Source: Dactylosporangium sp. AC04546
GTDB lineage: Bacteria > Actinomycetota > Actinomycetes > Mycobacteriales > Micromonosporaceae
Reading direction: 5' to 3'
DNA length: 64,000 bases
NCBI RefSeq assembly: GCF_022095675.1
Contig: NZ_JAHYSG010000001.1
Span: 186,001-250,000, forward strand
Shown: positions 34,506 to 43,442 of the stretch, piece by piece
How the letters are laid out: every line of letters begins with the position of its first letter
Position numbering within the stretch: the stretch's first letter is position 1
Translations under genes and position numbers: made by a program
Notes under the pieces: model-generated
Told to the model about the DNA's origin: nothing
What the model saw: only the letters and a program-made list of their open reading frames with translations
The model's database searches: none

Positions 34506-35432
34506 TCAGGCCGGGTTGCGCCGATACCACTCGAGGGTCGCGGCCACGCCTTCGGTGTGCGGGGTGACCTTGACCGACTCGAACGTCCTGCGGAAGTCAG
34601 AGTCGTCGGCGACGAACGGGCGGTCGCGCTGATACCAGGTCTCCCCGAGTTCGCGCACGGTCGGGTTGAACAGTCCGATGAGGCGCTGCGCTCCGCGGCT
34701 GAGCCCGGCGATCCTGGGCTCGCCTCCGGCCGCGGCCCACACCAGGCCGAGGAACTCGCGGCCGGTGACCGCTTCGGCGGTCGGCAGGTGCCAGGCGCGC
34801 CCATCGGCCTCGGCACGCTCGCCGAGGGTGACCAGTCCGGCGGCGATGTCGGGAAGGTAGGCCACGGTGTGCGGCTGATCGAGGTCGCCGATCCAGCGGG
34901 CGGTCTTGCCGGCCAGGGCGGCGGCGAAGACGGTCGGGCCGATGACGGTGTTGACGCCGCCGGGGCCGTAGTAGTCGGAGGCCCGCCCCAGGGTCGCGCG
35001 GATCCGCCCGGACCGGTGGGCGTCGAGGATCAGCCTGTCCACCTCGGCGCGGGCCCGGCCCTTGGGGTTGGTGGCGGCGTGCGGCCGGTCCTCGGTCATC
35101 GGGCCGTCGACGGGCCCGTAGACGTAGAGGTTGTCGGCCATGACCAGCTTCGCCCCGGCGGCCTCGACACCGGTCAGGATCGTGCGGGTGAGACCGGGGA
35201 ACTCCTCGGCCCAGCGCCCGTACTCCGGCTGCGCGCACTGGTAGACGACCGCGGCGCCGGCGCAGGCGGCGATGGCGCCCTCGGTGGTCGTGACGTCGGC
35301 GCGGAAGTCGCCCGGACCCGAGCCCGCGCCTCGGCTGACGGCACGGACCCGGTGCCCGCCGGCGGTGAGCTCGGCGACGACGGCGGAGCCGATCGCACCG
35401 GTGGCGCCCAGGACTACGTGCAGGTCAGACAT
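34506..35432 (-). CDS. NAD-dependent epimerase/dehydratase family protein
   Basis: A 308-residue extended SDR. The N-terminal nucleotide loop is VVLGATGAIGSAVVAELTAGG, and NLYVYGPVDGPMTEDRPHAA supplies the Tyr of the catalytic region. ASDYYGPGGVNTVIGPTVF and IGDLDQPHTVAYLPDIAAGL follow. It resembles atypical NAD(P)-binding SDRs found next to TetR repressors, likely reducing or detoxifying a small carbonyl compound. It is divergent from a TetR gene with a 24-bp palindromic operator between them, so it is almost certainly that repressor's target. Confidence 0.87.
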   Translation of the reverse strand: MSDLHVVLGATGAIGSAVVAELTAGGHRVRAVSRGAGSGPGDFRADVTTTEGAIAACAGAAVVYQCAQPEYGRWAEEFPGLTRTILTGVEAAGAKLVMADNLYVYGPVDGPMTEDRPHAATNPKGRARAEVDRLILDAHRSGRIRATLGRASDYYGPGGVNTVIGPTVFAAALAGKTARWIGDLDQPHTVAYLPDIAAGLVTLGERAEADGRAWHLPTAEAVTGREFLGLVWAAAGGEPRIAGLSRGAQRLIGLFNPTVRELGETWYQRDRPFVADDSDFRRTFESVKVTPHTEGVAATLEWYRRNPA

Positions 35433-35457
35433 GGAGCTTCTCCCGGATCGTGTTTAA

Positions 35458-35481
35458 TAACGTTGTTACGTAACGACGTTA
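35458..35481. promoter_or_regulatory. TetR operator between epimerase and TetR genes
   Basis: A 24-bp near-perfect palindrome, TAACGT-T-GTTACGTAAC-G-ACGTTA, with one mismatched pair, in the 65-bp gap between divergent genes. Overlapping half-sites (GTTACG) continue to 35485. Confidence 0.8.
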
Positions 35482-35497
35482 CGATACGATCCTCACC

Positions 35498-36088
35498 ATG
35501 GCAAGACCCAGAAACCGCGACTACGCCGAGCTCCGCCGCGACCTCGTCGACGCCGGCGGCCGGCTCCTGGCCGCCGAGGGGCCGTCGGCGTTGAGCACCC
35601 GCCTCGTCGCGCAGCAGGCGGGCGTGTCGACCACGGCCGTCTACAACCTCTTCGGCGACAAGGCCGGGCTGGTCCGCGAGATGTTCCTGGCCGGGTTCGA
35701 GCGCCTCGCCGAGGCGTTCGCCGCCGTGCCCCACACCGATGACGCCGTCGCCGACCTGCTCGCGCTCGGTCACGCCTACCGCGCGAACGCCCTCGCGAAC
35801 CCCCACCTGTACGAGCTGATGTTCGGGCGGCCGGTCCCCGAGTTCCGGCCCGACGCCGAGACCGCCGTGCTGATCCAGCCCACGTTCGACGCGCTGGAAA
35901 CCGCCGTCGCCCGCTGCGTGCAGGAGGGCGCCTTCGCGCCCGCCGAGCCCCACGACCTCGCCGTCCGGCTCAATGGCCTCGCCCACGGGCTGTGCAGCCT
36001 CGAACTGCGGGGCGCACTCGGCGACCCCGACGCGGCGCGCCGCCACTGGGACGGCGCCCTCCAGGCGATGGTGCGCGGGCTGGCCTGA
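35498..36088 (+). CDS. TetR-family repressor
   Basis: A 196-residue regulator. The DNA-binding domain (LRRDLVDAGGRLLAAEGPSA, then LVAQQAGVSTTAVYNLFGDK) is followed by a TetR_C-type ligand domain (AYRANALANPHLYELMFGRP is the family's familiar helix). ATG 35498 lies 17 bp after a 24-bp palindrome, so it probably represses itself and the divergent epimerase-like gene. Ligand unknown. Confidence 0.92.
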   Translation: MARPRNRDYAELRRDLVDAGGRLLAAEGPSALSTRLVAQQAGVSTTAVYNLFGDKAGLVREMFLAGFERLAEAFAAVPHTDDAVADLLALGHAYRANALANPHLYELMFGRPVPEFRPDAETAVLIQPTFDALETAVARCVQEGAFAPAEPHDLAVRLNGLAHGLCSLELRGALGDPDAARRHWDGALQAMVRGLA

Positions 36089-36190
36089 GGTCGCGGCATC
36101 CGGCGAACGAGATCTTGAAGGCCGCACCGGCATTTCCGGGCGCACCGGGGTAGTCGAAGGATGAACCAGCCATGAGTCTGGAGGCACGCG

Positions 36191-36580
36191 ATGTCCGTAC
36201 AGCTCAATCACACGATTGTCGCGGCCCGCGACAAGGAGACATCCGCCAAGTTCCTGGCAGGGATGTTGGGGGTGCCGGTGGGTCCTCGCTTCGGCCCGTT
36301 CGTTCCGGTCGAGGTGAGCAACGGCGTCACCCTGGACTTCGCCGATACCGGCGGCGAAGCCATCACGGCCCAGCACTACGCGTTTCTGGTTTCGGAGAAC
36401 GAGTTCGACGCGATCTTCGGTCGTATCAGGGACGCCGGGGTGGCCTACTACGCCGATCCGCGCCACGGTCAGCCGCAGCAGATCAACCACCGCGACGGCG
36501 GTCGTGGTGTGTACTTCGACGACCCGAACGGGCACAACCTCGAGATCCTCACGCGCCCGTACGGCAGCGGCCCTGCGTGA
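36191..36580 (+). CDS. VOC-family (glyoxalase/bleomycin-resistance-like) protein
   Basis: A 129-residue vicinal-oxygen-chelate fold protein: LNHTIVAARDKETSAKFLAG at the first repeat with its metal-ligand His, and GRGVYFDDPNGHNLEILTRP at the end with the Glu ligand. Members are metal-dependent lyases, dioxygenases or antibiotic-binding proteins. GGAG lies 8 bp before ATG 36191. Not obviously in an operon. Substrate unknown. Confidence 0.85.
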   Translation: MSVQLNHTIVAARDKETSAKFLAGMLGVPVGPRFGPFVPVEVSNGVTLDFADTGGEAITAQHYAFLVSENEFDAIFGRIRDAGVAYYADPRHGQPQQINHRDGGRGVYFDDPNGHNLEILTRPYGSGPA

Positions 36581-36822
36581 TCGACCGCGAGCGCAGCCGC
36601 GGTGCACCCGCCCGGTGTGGGTGGCCGCGGCCGTGGCCGTAGTAATTCGTATTAGCGTCTTGACGCCGCTGTAACGGCGCGCGCAGACTCATCGATCAAC
36701 GAACCGATCCGCGATGAGCGGCCACACCCCGAGCGCCGCTCATCGAGGTCCGACGCGCGTCGAATCCTCTCGCCTGATGCTCCCCCTGCCCTCGTCGCCC
36801 GCCCACGAACGGAGGGAACGCG

Positions 36823-37830
36823 ATGACCCGTGCCCCTGAAAGCTCCTTCTCCCGACGCGCGCTGCTGCGTGGCGCGGCGGCCGCTGGTGTCGCGACCGCG
36901 ACCACCGGTGCCGGCCTCGTCGCGACGTCCACGCCTGCGCTCGCCGGCCCGGCCGGCTTCCCCAGCTATCGATACGTGCGTGACGCGTTCGCCGGACCGC
37001 TGCGGTACAACCCGACGGGCGAGTTCATCTTCCCGTGCGTGCGCGGTGTCTACGACAAGATCAGCGGCTATCTCGGCCGCTACTACCTGTACTACGCGCC
37101 GCACGACGCGCCCGGCGGGATCTGCCTCGCCTACGCCGACCGGCTCGAGGGCCCCTACACCGAGTACGCCAACAACCCCGTCATCGACCGGGTACTGCCG
37201 ACCACGACGGTGAGCCACGTGTCGTCGCCGCACGTCGTGTGGGACGCGCCGACCCGCCAGTTCTACCTGTACTTCCACGGCGAGAACTACACGACCCGGG
37301 TCGCCCGCTCGACCGACGGCATCCACTTCACCGACGAGACGCCGATCCTGTCGACGAACCTGGTGCCCAACACGACCGAGACCTCGTACGCGCGGGTCTT
37401 CGAGCACTCGGTGGCCGGCAAGGGCAACCGCTACGTGATGGTGTTCATGGGCGTCCACACGATCGGGCCGGGGACCCGCAAGATCTTCTGGGGCTGGTCG
37501 CCGAACGGCTGGAGCGGTTGGCAGTTCGCCCCGAACCCGCTGGTGTCACCGTCCGGCGACGGGCTCACCGACATCTCCGCGCCGCACCTGCTGAAGCGCA
37601 ACGGCACCGCGTACCTCGCGTACCACGGCAACAGCGGCAACATGTACCTGACCGAGATCGGCAACAACTTCGACCGCGAGGTCCACCTGGGCGTGTTCCA
37701 CCGGCCGATCGCGTCGGACAACGGCCGGGTGGCGTCGCCGGCGTTCGGCACCGACGGCGGCGTGGAGTACATGCTCTACGAGGCCGGGCCCCGCCTCGAC
37801 GCCCGGATCTGCGTGGCCCGCGCGGTGTAG
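36823..37830 (+). CDS. Tat-exported five-bladed beta-propeller (GH43-like) protein
   Basis: A 335-residue exported protein with a twin-arginine signal (SRRALLRGAAAAGVATATTG, cleavage near STPALA-GP). The mature part reads as a glycoside-hydrolase family 43/32-type propeller (GYLGRYYLYYAPHDAPGGIC, DRLEGPYTEYANNPVID, HVSSPHVVWDAPTRQFYLYF, GDGLTDISAPHLLKRNG). I cannot place the three catalytic acids with certainty, so it may be an enzyme acting on plant or fungal glycans or a carbohydrate-binding relative. GGAGGG precedes ATG 36823. Monocistronic. Confidence 0.7.
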   Translation: MTRAPESSFSRRALLRGAAAAGVATATTGAGLVATSTPALAGPAGFPSYRYVRDAFAGPLRYNPTGEFIFPCVRGVYDKISGYLGRYYLYYAPHDAPGGICLAYADRLEGPYTEYANNPVIDRVLPTTTVSHVSSPHVVWDAPTRQFYLYFHGENYTTRVARSTDGIHFTDETPILSTNLVPNTTETSYARVFEHSVAGKGNRYVMVFMGVHTIGPGTRKIFWGWSPNGWSGWQFAPNPLVSPSGDGLTDISAPHLLKRNGTAYLAYHGNSGNMYLTEIGNNFDREVHLGVFHRPIASDNGRVASPAFGTDGGVEYMLYEAGPRLDARICVARAV

Positions 37831-37921
37831 GAGCCCGGCCGGGCAGGTCCCGGATCGGTTGCTGGCAGGTCCAACCGGCCCCGCCGTACGGTTGATACAT
37901 ATGGCTCAGTGACGACTGGGC

Positions 37922-37940
37922 GGCTCCTGCGGTAGGAGCC
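37922..37940 (+). promoter_or_regulatory. Small hairpin carrying AGGAG upstream of the giant kinase
   Basis: GGCTCCT-GCGGT-AGGAGCC, a perfect 7-bp stem whose 3' arm contains AGGAG, 11-12 bp before the TTG at 37952. If that AGGAG is the ribosome site, folding would hide it. Confidence 0.35.
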
Positions 37941-37951
37941 GGCCGGTCGGG

Positions 37952-40900
37952 TTGACGCGGACGGCGAGGTCGCCATCGGGTCCATCGGTGGCGGCGAACG
38001 GTGTGCCGGGCACACGTTCGGATGTCGGAGGCAGCCGGGTGTTGGCGGGGCTGGAACCGCCCGTTCGGACGGAAGTCGTGCACGAGAGCGAACAGACGCG
38101 TGTCACGCGCCTCGTGTTTGCCGGGGGCACTGTTGTGCGTAAGGAGCCGCTGGGGCCGGATGCTCGGCGGCGGCTCGCGCACGAGGTGGCGATGCTTGAG
38201 CGACTGCGCGGAGTCGGGGGAGTCGCGCAGCTGGTGGAGGCGCATCGGTGGCCAGGGTCGATCGTGTTGGCGGATGCCGGCGGCATGAGCCTGGCCGGGC
38301 TGGCGAAGCCGATGGCGGTCGATGACCTGATCGAGCTGGCAACGGGACTGGCCCGGGCGGTGGCGGGGATGCACCGGCGGGGTGTGCTGCACCGGGACAT
38401 CACACCGGCGAACATCGTGATCTCCCGCGGCGGCGCACCCTGTCTGGTGGACTTCGCGCTGGCGTCCTCGCCGGCCGAGATCCGGCCCGGGTTCACGCAT
38501 CACCACGACATCGTCGGCACCTTGGCGTACCTGGCGCCGGAGCAGACCGGGCGTACCGGCCGGTCGGTGGACCAGCGGGCCGACCTGTACGCGCTGGGGG
38601 CGACGCTGTATGAGCTGGCGACGGGTGCGCCGCCGTTCGGCAGCGGCGACCCGCTGCGCCTCACGCATGATCATCTGGCTCGGGTGGCGGTGCCGCCGTC
38701 GCGGGTGAACCCGGCCGTGCCGGCGCCGCTGTCCGAGATCATCATGCAGCTGCTGGAGAAGGAGCCCGACAACCGGTACCAGACCGCCGACGGCATGCTC
38801 TACGACCTGGAGCGGCTGCGGGAGGCCGGCCCGGCACCGGCGGCCGGGCTGCGGGTCGGCGAGCGGGACGTCCCCCTGCGGTTGCTGCCGCCGACGCGGC
38901 TGGTGGGTCGCGATGCTGAGGTGGCGGCGCTGGAGGCGGCGTTCGCGGAGGCGTTGGCGGGCCGGTGTCGTGGGGTGCTGGTCGGCGGGGCGCCGGGGGT
39001 GGGCAAGACGGCGTTGGTCGACGAGCTGCGGCCGGTGGCGGCGAACAGTGACGGCTGGTTCCTGGCGGGCAAGTTCGACGAGTACCGGCGGGATCTGGAG
39101 TTCGACGCGGTCCATCAGGCGTTCCGCACGTTGGGCCGGCTCCTGCTGGCCGAGCCGGAGGCGGCGCTGGACAGCGTGCGCGGGCGGATCCTGGAGGCGG
39201 TCGGGCCGAACGCGGGTCTGCTGACCGCGCTGGTGCCGGAGTTCTCGGCGCTGCTGGCCGTGCCGCCGAATCCGGGAGATCCGTTGACCACGCAGGTTCG
39301 CTCGCAGCGGCTGCCGGTGGACGTGTTGTGCGCGGTCGCCTCGCCGAAGCGGCCGGTCGTGCTCTTCCTCGACGACCTGCAGTGGGCGGGGCGTACGCCG
39401 CTCGGATTCGCCGACCTCGTGCTGTGCGAGGAGCCGGTCGACGGCCTCTTGCTGGTGGGCGCGTATCGCGAGGGGGACGTGGACGCGGCGCATCCGTTGT
39501 CGGTGCCGCTGTCGCGGTGGCGGGACCAGCCCTGGGTGCGGCATCTGCGGCTGGGGAACCTGTCCGCTGCCAGTCTCGTCACCCTGGTTGCCGGGATGCT
39601 GCGTACGGACGAGGCCGAGGCGGCGGGCCTGGCCGAGGTGGTCGGTCGCTACACGTCCGGCAATCCGTACGAGACGGTGGAGTTGCTCAACGCGTTGCGC
39701 CGCGACGGCGTGCTGTCCGCGACGGCCGGCGAGTGGCGGTGGGACCCGGCGCAGGTCCGCGCCCACCTGGGCCGGTCGGACCTGGCCGGGGTACTGGAGG
39801 CGCGGGTCGAGGCCATGCCGGGGCCGTCGCGGCAGGTGGTGGAGGCGATGGCGTGTCTCGGCGGGCGAGCCGAGGTGCGCCTGCTGCAGACCGCGATCGA
39901 GGCGCCGGCCGGCGTGGTGCAGGAGGAACTGGCGCCTGCCTTCCATGAAGGGCTGCTGGTGGTGGAGCCCGGGGCTCGGGAGGCGGTGCGGTTCCGCCAC
40001 GACCGGGTCCGTGAGGTGATCCTGCGCGGGGTGCATCCGCGGCGGCGGCACACGCTGCAGCTGGCGATGGCGCGGCGGCTGGCCGGGGTGCCGGAGTTGT
40101 TCGCGGTCGCGGCGGAGCAGTACCTGCCGGTGGTCGACGAGGTCGACGATCCCGCGGAGCGGCGGGTGGTGGTGGGGCTGTTGCGCCGCGCCGCCGGCCA
40201 GGCGGCGCTGGTCGGAGACTACGCACTGGTGAACGCGCTGCTGACCGCCGCGCTGCGGCTGATCGACCCGGGTGAGACCGCCACGCTCGCCGAGGTGCAC
40301 ACCGGCCGCCACGCCGCCCTGTACAGCATCGGGCGCCTGGACGAGGCGGATGAGGAGTACCACACGATCGAGGGGCTCGGCGGCACCGCCATGCAGCTGG
40401 TCGACGCGACGTGCGTGCAGTTGCGCAGCCTGACCCACCAGAACCGCTTCGCGGAGGCGATCGGGCTGGGTATCGAGTCGCTGCGTGAGCTCGGCCTGCC
40501 CGTTCCGGCGGCGGACCGGCTCCCCGCCGAGGCCGACCGCCAGGCCGATCTGCTGTACCGATGGCTGGACCATACCGACGACCCCGACGAGCTGACCCGC
40601 CCCGACATCACCGATCCGGTGCTGCTGGCCACGGCCCGTCTGATCAACGCCGTCGTGCCGGCGGCCTACTTCGCCGCCGACCCCGCCGAGGCGTGGCTGA
40701 CCCTGGAGGCGCTGCGGATCTGGCTCGAGCACGGCCCGGCCCGGGCCCTGCTCGGCCCGGCCGGCATCGCCGCCGCGACCGCTGTACAGCTGCGAGGCGA
40801 CTATGCCGCCGCATACCAGGTGACGCGGCGCCTCGTCGCGCTCGGCGACGCCCGCGGCTACGAGCCCGACACGTCGCAGGCGCGCTTCATGCTCGCGGTC

Positions 40901-43438
40901 GTCGGCGGGTGGTTCGAGCCGATCGAGAACAGCGTCCACGACGCTCTGCGGGCCCGTGAGGGGCTGATCGCGGGAGGCGACCTGGCCAACGCCCAGTACA
41001 CCTACTACCCGACCGTGGTGAGCCTGCTGGACAGCGCGCCCTCGCTGGACAGCTTCGTCGCGGAGGTGGATGCGGGGGTGGCCTTCGGCCGGCGCATCGG
41101 CAACGAACAGTTCACCCAGTGGCTCGACGGATACCGGTGGCTGGCCGACGTGCTGCGCGGCGCGGACGTGGCCGGCGACACGGCGCCCGACAGGTACGCC
41201 AACAGCCCGATGGCCCTGTTCCACGCACACGTCAACCATGCGCTCGCCGCCGCCGTCTTCGGCGACTCGGCCGGGCTGGCGCGGCACACGGCGGCGGCGA
41301 TGCCGCTGCTGCCGATCTTCGGGAGGAACTACCCGACGGCCCTGGCACACATGCTGCGCGGGCTGTCCCTGGCCGGGCAGGCCCGGGAGAGCCTCGGCGA
41401 CGAGCGCGGCCCCCTGCTGCGCGAACTGGACGAGGTGAGCCGGTGGCTGGCCGCCCGCGCCGCCGACGCGCCGGCGAACTTCCTGCACCTGCTGCGGCTG
41501 GTCGAGGCCGAGCAGGCCTGGGCCCTCGGCGACTTCCGTGCCGCCGCCCTCGCGTTCGACGCCGCCCGGCGCGCGGTCGCCCATCGTCAGCGCCCATGGC
41601 ATCGAGCCCTGATCACCGAACACGCGGCACGCTTCTACCTCGCCAACGGCCTCGACGACCACGGCTACCACCTCCTCGTCGAAGCGCGCCGGGAGTACCT
41701 CGCCTGGGGTGCGACCGCAAAGGTCCACCAGCTGGACTGGGCCTACCCGACCCTGCGGCCGCAACCCGTCGCGACCACCGGGCAGCGCGGCGAGGCACCC
41801 GGCGACGACTTCCATGACCGGGTCAGCGTCACGACCGGAACACTCGACCTGCTCGGCATCTTGTCCGCGTCACAGGCGCTGAGCTCCGAGACCAGCTTCG
41901 AACGGCTGCACGCCCGCGTGGTCCAGGTGCTCAGCACCATGACCGGTGCCACCGGCGTACACCTGCCGCTGTGCAGTGAGGATCGGCAGGGCTGGCTGCT
42001 GCTGACCCCGGGAGGCGGTACCGCCTCGGTCAGCGGAACCGGCTACGAACGCGCGGTCCCGATGTCCGTGCTGCGCTACGCCCAGCGCACGGGCGAGCCA
42101 CTGGTCGTGGCTGACGCCACCCGCGACGACCGCTTCACCCGTGACCCCTACTTCGCCGACCTCACCTGCTGCTCGCTGCTGGCCGTGCCCATCCTCAGCC
42201 GCGGCACGCTGCGAGCGGTACTGCTGCTGGAGAACCGCCTCATCCGCGGCGCCTTCAGCACGGAACGACTCGACGCCGTCAAACTCATCGCGGGCCAGCT
42301 CGCCGTCTCCCTCGACAACACCCGCCTGTACGCCCAGTTCCGCCGCATCGCCGACGAACAGGCCGCGCTGCGGCGGGTGGCGACGCTCGTCGCCCGCGAC
42401 GCGGGACCCGAGCTCGTGTTCGCCACGGTGGCCGACGAGGTCGGCGCACTCTTCGGCGCCGACGGTTCGGCGGTCATCCGGTTCGAGGCGGACGGAGACG
42501 CGACGCTGATGGGCGGCTACGGATACGAGCACACCAAACCCGGTTCGCGGAGCAGGCCCGACCCCCGCTCGGCCTTGGCGTCGGTCCGGGCCACCGGCCG
42601 CGGCGCGCGCCACGACGTGGACGTCCCGAACTGGGCAGGCCTCCCCGAGGGAGCCCGCTGGGCCGTCGCCAGCCCGATCGTGGTCGAGGGCCGGGTGTGG
42701 GGCGCCATCGGCGTCGGGTCCCGGCGCGAACGGCTGCCCGAGGACAGCGAGCAACGGCTGGCCGACTTCACCGAACTCGTCGCGACCGCCATCGCCAACG
42801 CCGAAAGCCGCGCCGAGGTGACCACGTCACGCGCCCGGGTCGTCGCCGCCGCCGACCAGGCACGCCGGCGTATCGAGCGCGACCTGCACGATGGCGCCCA
42901 GCAGCGACTGGTCGCCCTGGCGCTGCAACTGCGCGCGGCGCAGGCGGCACTGCCACCCGAACTCGACACGCTCGCCGCGCAACTCGACCGTGCCGTCGCC
43001 GGAGCGAGAAGCGCGGTGGAGGAGCTGCGCGAGATCTCCCACGGCATCCACCCCGCCATCCTGACCGAGGGCGGCCTCGGACCGGCACTGCGCTCGCTCG
43101 CCCGCCGCTCACCGATCGCGGTCGACCTCGACCTGCGAGCTGTCGGGCGGCTGCCCGAGCAGGTCGAGGTCAGCGCCTACTACATCGTCGCCGAGGCACT
43201 GACCAACGCCGCCAAACACGCCTGCGCCTCGAGCGCCACGGTCACCGTCGAGGTCGACACCGCGCGCACCCTGCTGCGCGTCGCGGTCCAGGACGACGGT
43301 GTCGGTGGCGCCGACTTCGCCCTCGGTACCGGACTGGTCGGCCTCAAGGACCGCGTCGAGGCGCTCGGCGGCCGGATCGTGCTGCACAGCCCGCGCGGCA
43401 CGGGGACCAGCCTGTGCGCGGAGCTCCCACTCACGTAG
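37952..43438 (+). CDS. Hybrid Ser/Thr protein kinase-AAA ATPase-GAF-histidine kinase
   Basis: A giant 1828-residue cytoplasmic signalling protein. An N-terminal Ser/Thr-kinase-like domain (about 40-290) has HRD at 147-149 and ANIVI, but DFA (D167-A169) instead of DFG. An AAA/STAND ATPase domain has Walker A GGAPGVGKTALVDE near 344-357 and Walker B VVLFLDDLQW near 469. Then come a long helical TPR-like region (about 700-1280), GAF1 (about 1310-1460), GAF2 (about 1475-1610) and a HisKA_3 domain with H1646 in ERDLHDGAQQRLVALALQL. The C-terminal HATPase has EALTNAAKHA, DDGVGG and GTGLVGLKDRVEALGG. Related hybrid kinases are known in actinobacteria and cyanobacteria, but inputs and targets are mostly unknown. 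TTG 37952 is uncertain; GTGs at 37988-38039 are alternatives. Confidence 0.9.
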   Translation: MTRTARSPSGPSVAANGVPGTRSDVGGSRVLAGLEPPVRTEVVHESEQTRVTRLVFAGGTVVRKEPLGPDARRRLAHEVAMLERLRGVGGVAQLVEAHRWPGSIVLADAGGMSLAGLAKPMAVDDLIELATGLARAVAGMHRRGVLHRDITPANIVISRGGAPCLVDFALASSPAEIRPGFTHHHDIVGTLAYLAPEQTGRTGRSVDQRADLYALGATLYELATGAPPFGSGDPLRLTHDHLARVAVPPSRVNPAVPAPLSEIIMQLLEKEPDNRYQTADGMLYDLERLREAGPAPAAGLRVGERDVPLRLLPPTRLVGRDAEVAALEAAFAEALAGRCRGVLVGGAPGVGKTALVDELRPVAANSDGWFLAGKFDEYRRDLEFDAVHQAFRTLGRLLLAEPEAALDSVRGRILEAVGPNAGLLTALVPEFSALLAVPPNPGDPLTTQVRSQRLPVDVLCAVASPKRPVVLFLDDLQWAGRTPLGFADLVLCEEPVDGLLLVGAYREGDVDAAHPLSVPLSRWRDQPWVRHLRLGNLSAASLVTLVAGMLRTDEAEAAGLAEVVGRYTSGNPYETVELLNALRRDGVLSATAGEWRWDPAQVRAHLGRSDLAGVLEARVEAMPGPSRQVVEAMACLGGRAEVRLLQTAIEAPAGVVQEELAPAFHEGLLVVEPGAREAVRFRHDRVREVILRGVHPRRRHTLQLAMARRLAGVPELFAVAAEQYLPVVDEVDDPAERRVVVGLLRRAAGQAALVGDYALVNALLTAALRLIDPGETATLAEVHTGRHAALYSIGRLDEADEEYHTIEGLGGTAMQLVDATCVQLRSLTHQNRFAEAIGLGIESLRELGLPVPAADRLPAEADRQADLLYRWLDHTDDPDELTRPDITDPVLLATARLINAVVPAAYFAADPAEAWLTLEALRIWLEHGPARALLGPAGIAAATAVQLRGDYAAAYQVTRRLVALGDARGYEPDTSQARFMLAVVGGWFEPIENSVHDALRAREGLIAGGDLANAQYTYYPTVVSLLDSAPSLDSFVAEVDAGVAFGRRIGNEQFTQWLDGYRWLADVLRGADVAGDTAPDRYANSPMALFHAHVNHALAAAVFGDSAGLARHTAAAMPLLPIFGRNYPTALAHMLRGLSLAGQARESLGDERGPLLRELDEVSRWLAARAADAPANFLHLLRLVEAEQAWALGDFRAAALAFDAARRAVAHRQRPWHRALITEHAARFYLANGLDDHGYHLLVEARREYLAWGATAKVHQLDWAYPTLRPQPVATTGQRGEAPGDDFHDRVSVTTGTLDLLGILSASQALSSETSFERLHARVVQVLSTMTGATGVHLPLCSEDRQGWLLLTPGGGTASVSGTGYERAVPMSVLRYAQRTGEPLVVADATRDDRFTRDPYFADLTCCSLLAVPILSRGTLRAVLLLENRLIRGAFSTERLDAVKLIAGQLAVSLDNTRLYAQFRRIADEQAALRRVATLVARDAGPELVFATVADEVGALFGADGSAVIRFEADGDATLMGGYGYEHTKPGSRSRPDPRSALASVRATGRGARHDVDVPNWAGLPEGARWAVASPIVVEGRVWGAIGVGSRRERLPEDSEQRLADFTELVATAIANAESRAEVTTSRARVVAAADQARRRIERDLHDGAQQRLVALALQLRAAQAALPPELDTLAAQLDRAVAGARSAVEELREISHGIHPAILTEGGLGPALRSLARRSPIAVDLDLRAVGRLPEQVEVSAYYIVAEALTNAAKHACASSATVTVEVDTARTLLRVAVQDDGVGGADFALGTGLVGLKDRVEALGGRIVLHSPRGTGTSLCAELPLT

Positions 43439-43442
43439 GCCG

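Noticed and set aside
37565..41815. 1416-codon open frame on the minus strand under the giant kinase
   Set aside because: Arg/Gln/His-rich translation with no domains and no ribosome site; it mirrors the codon bias of the plus-strand kinase gene.
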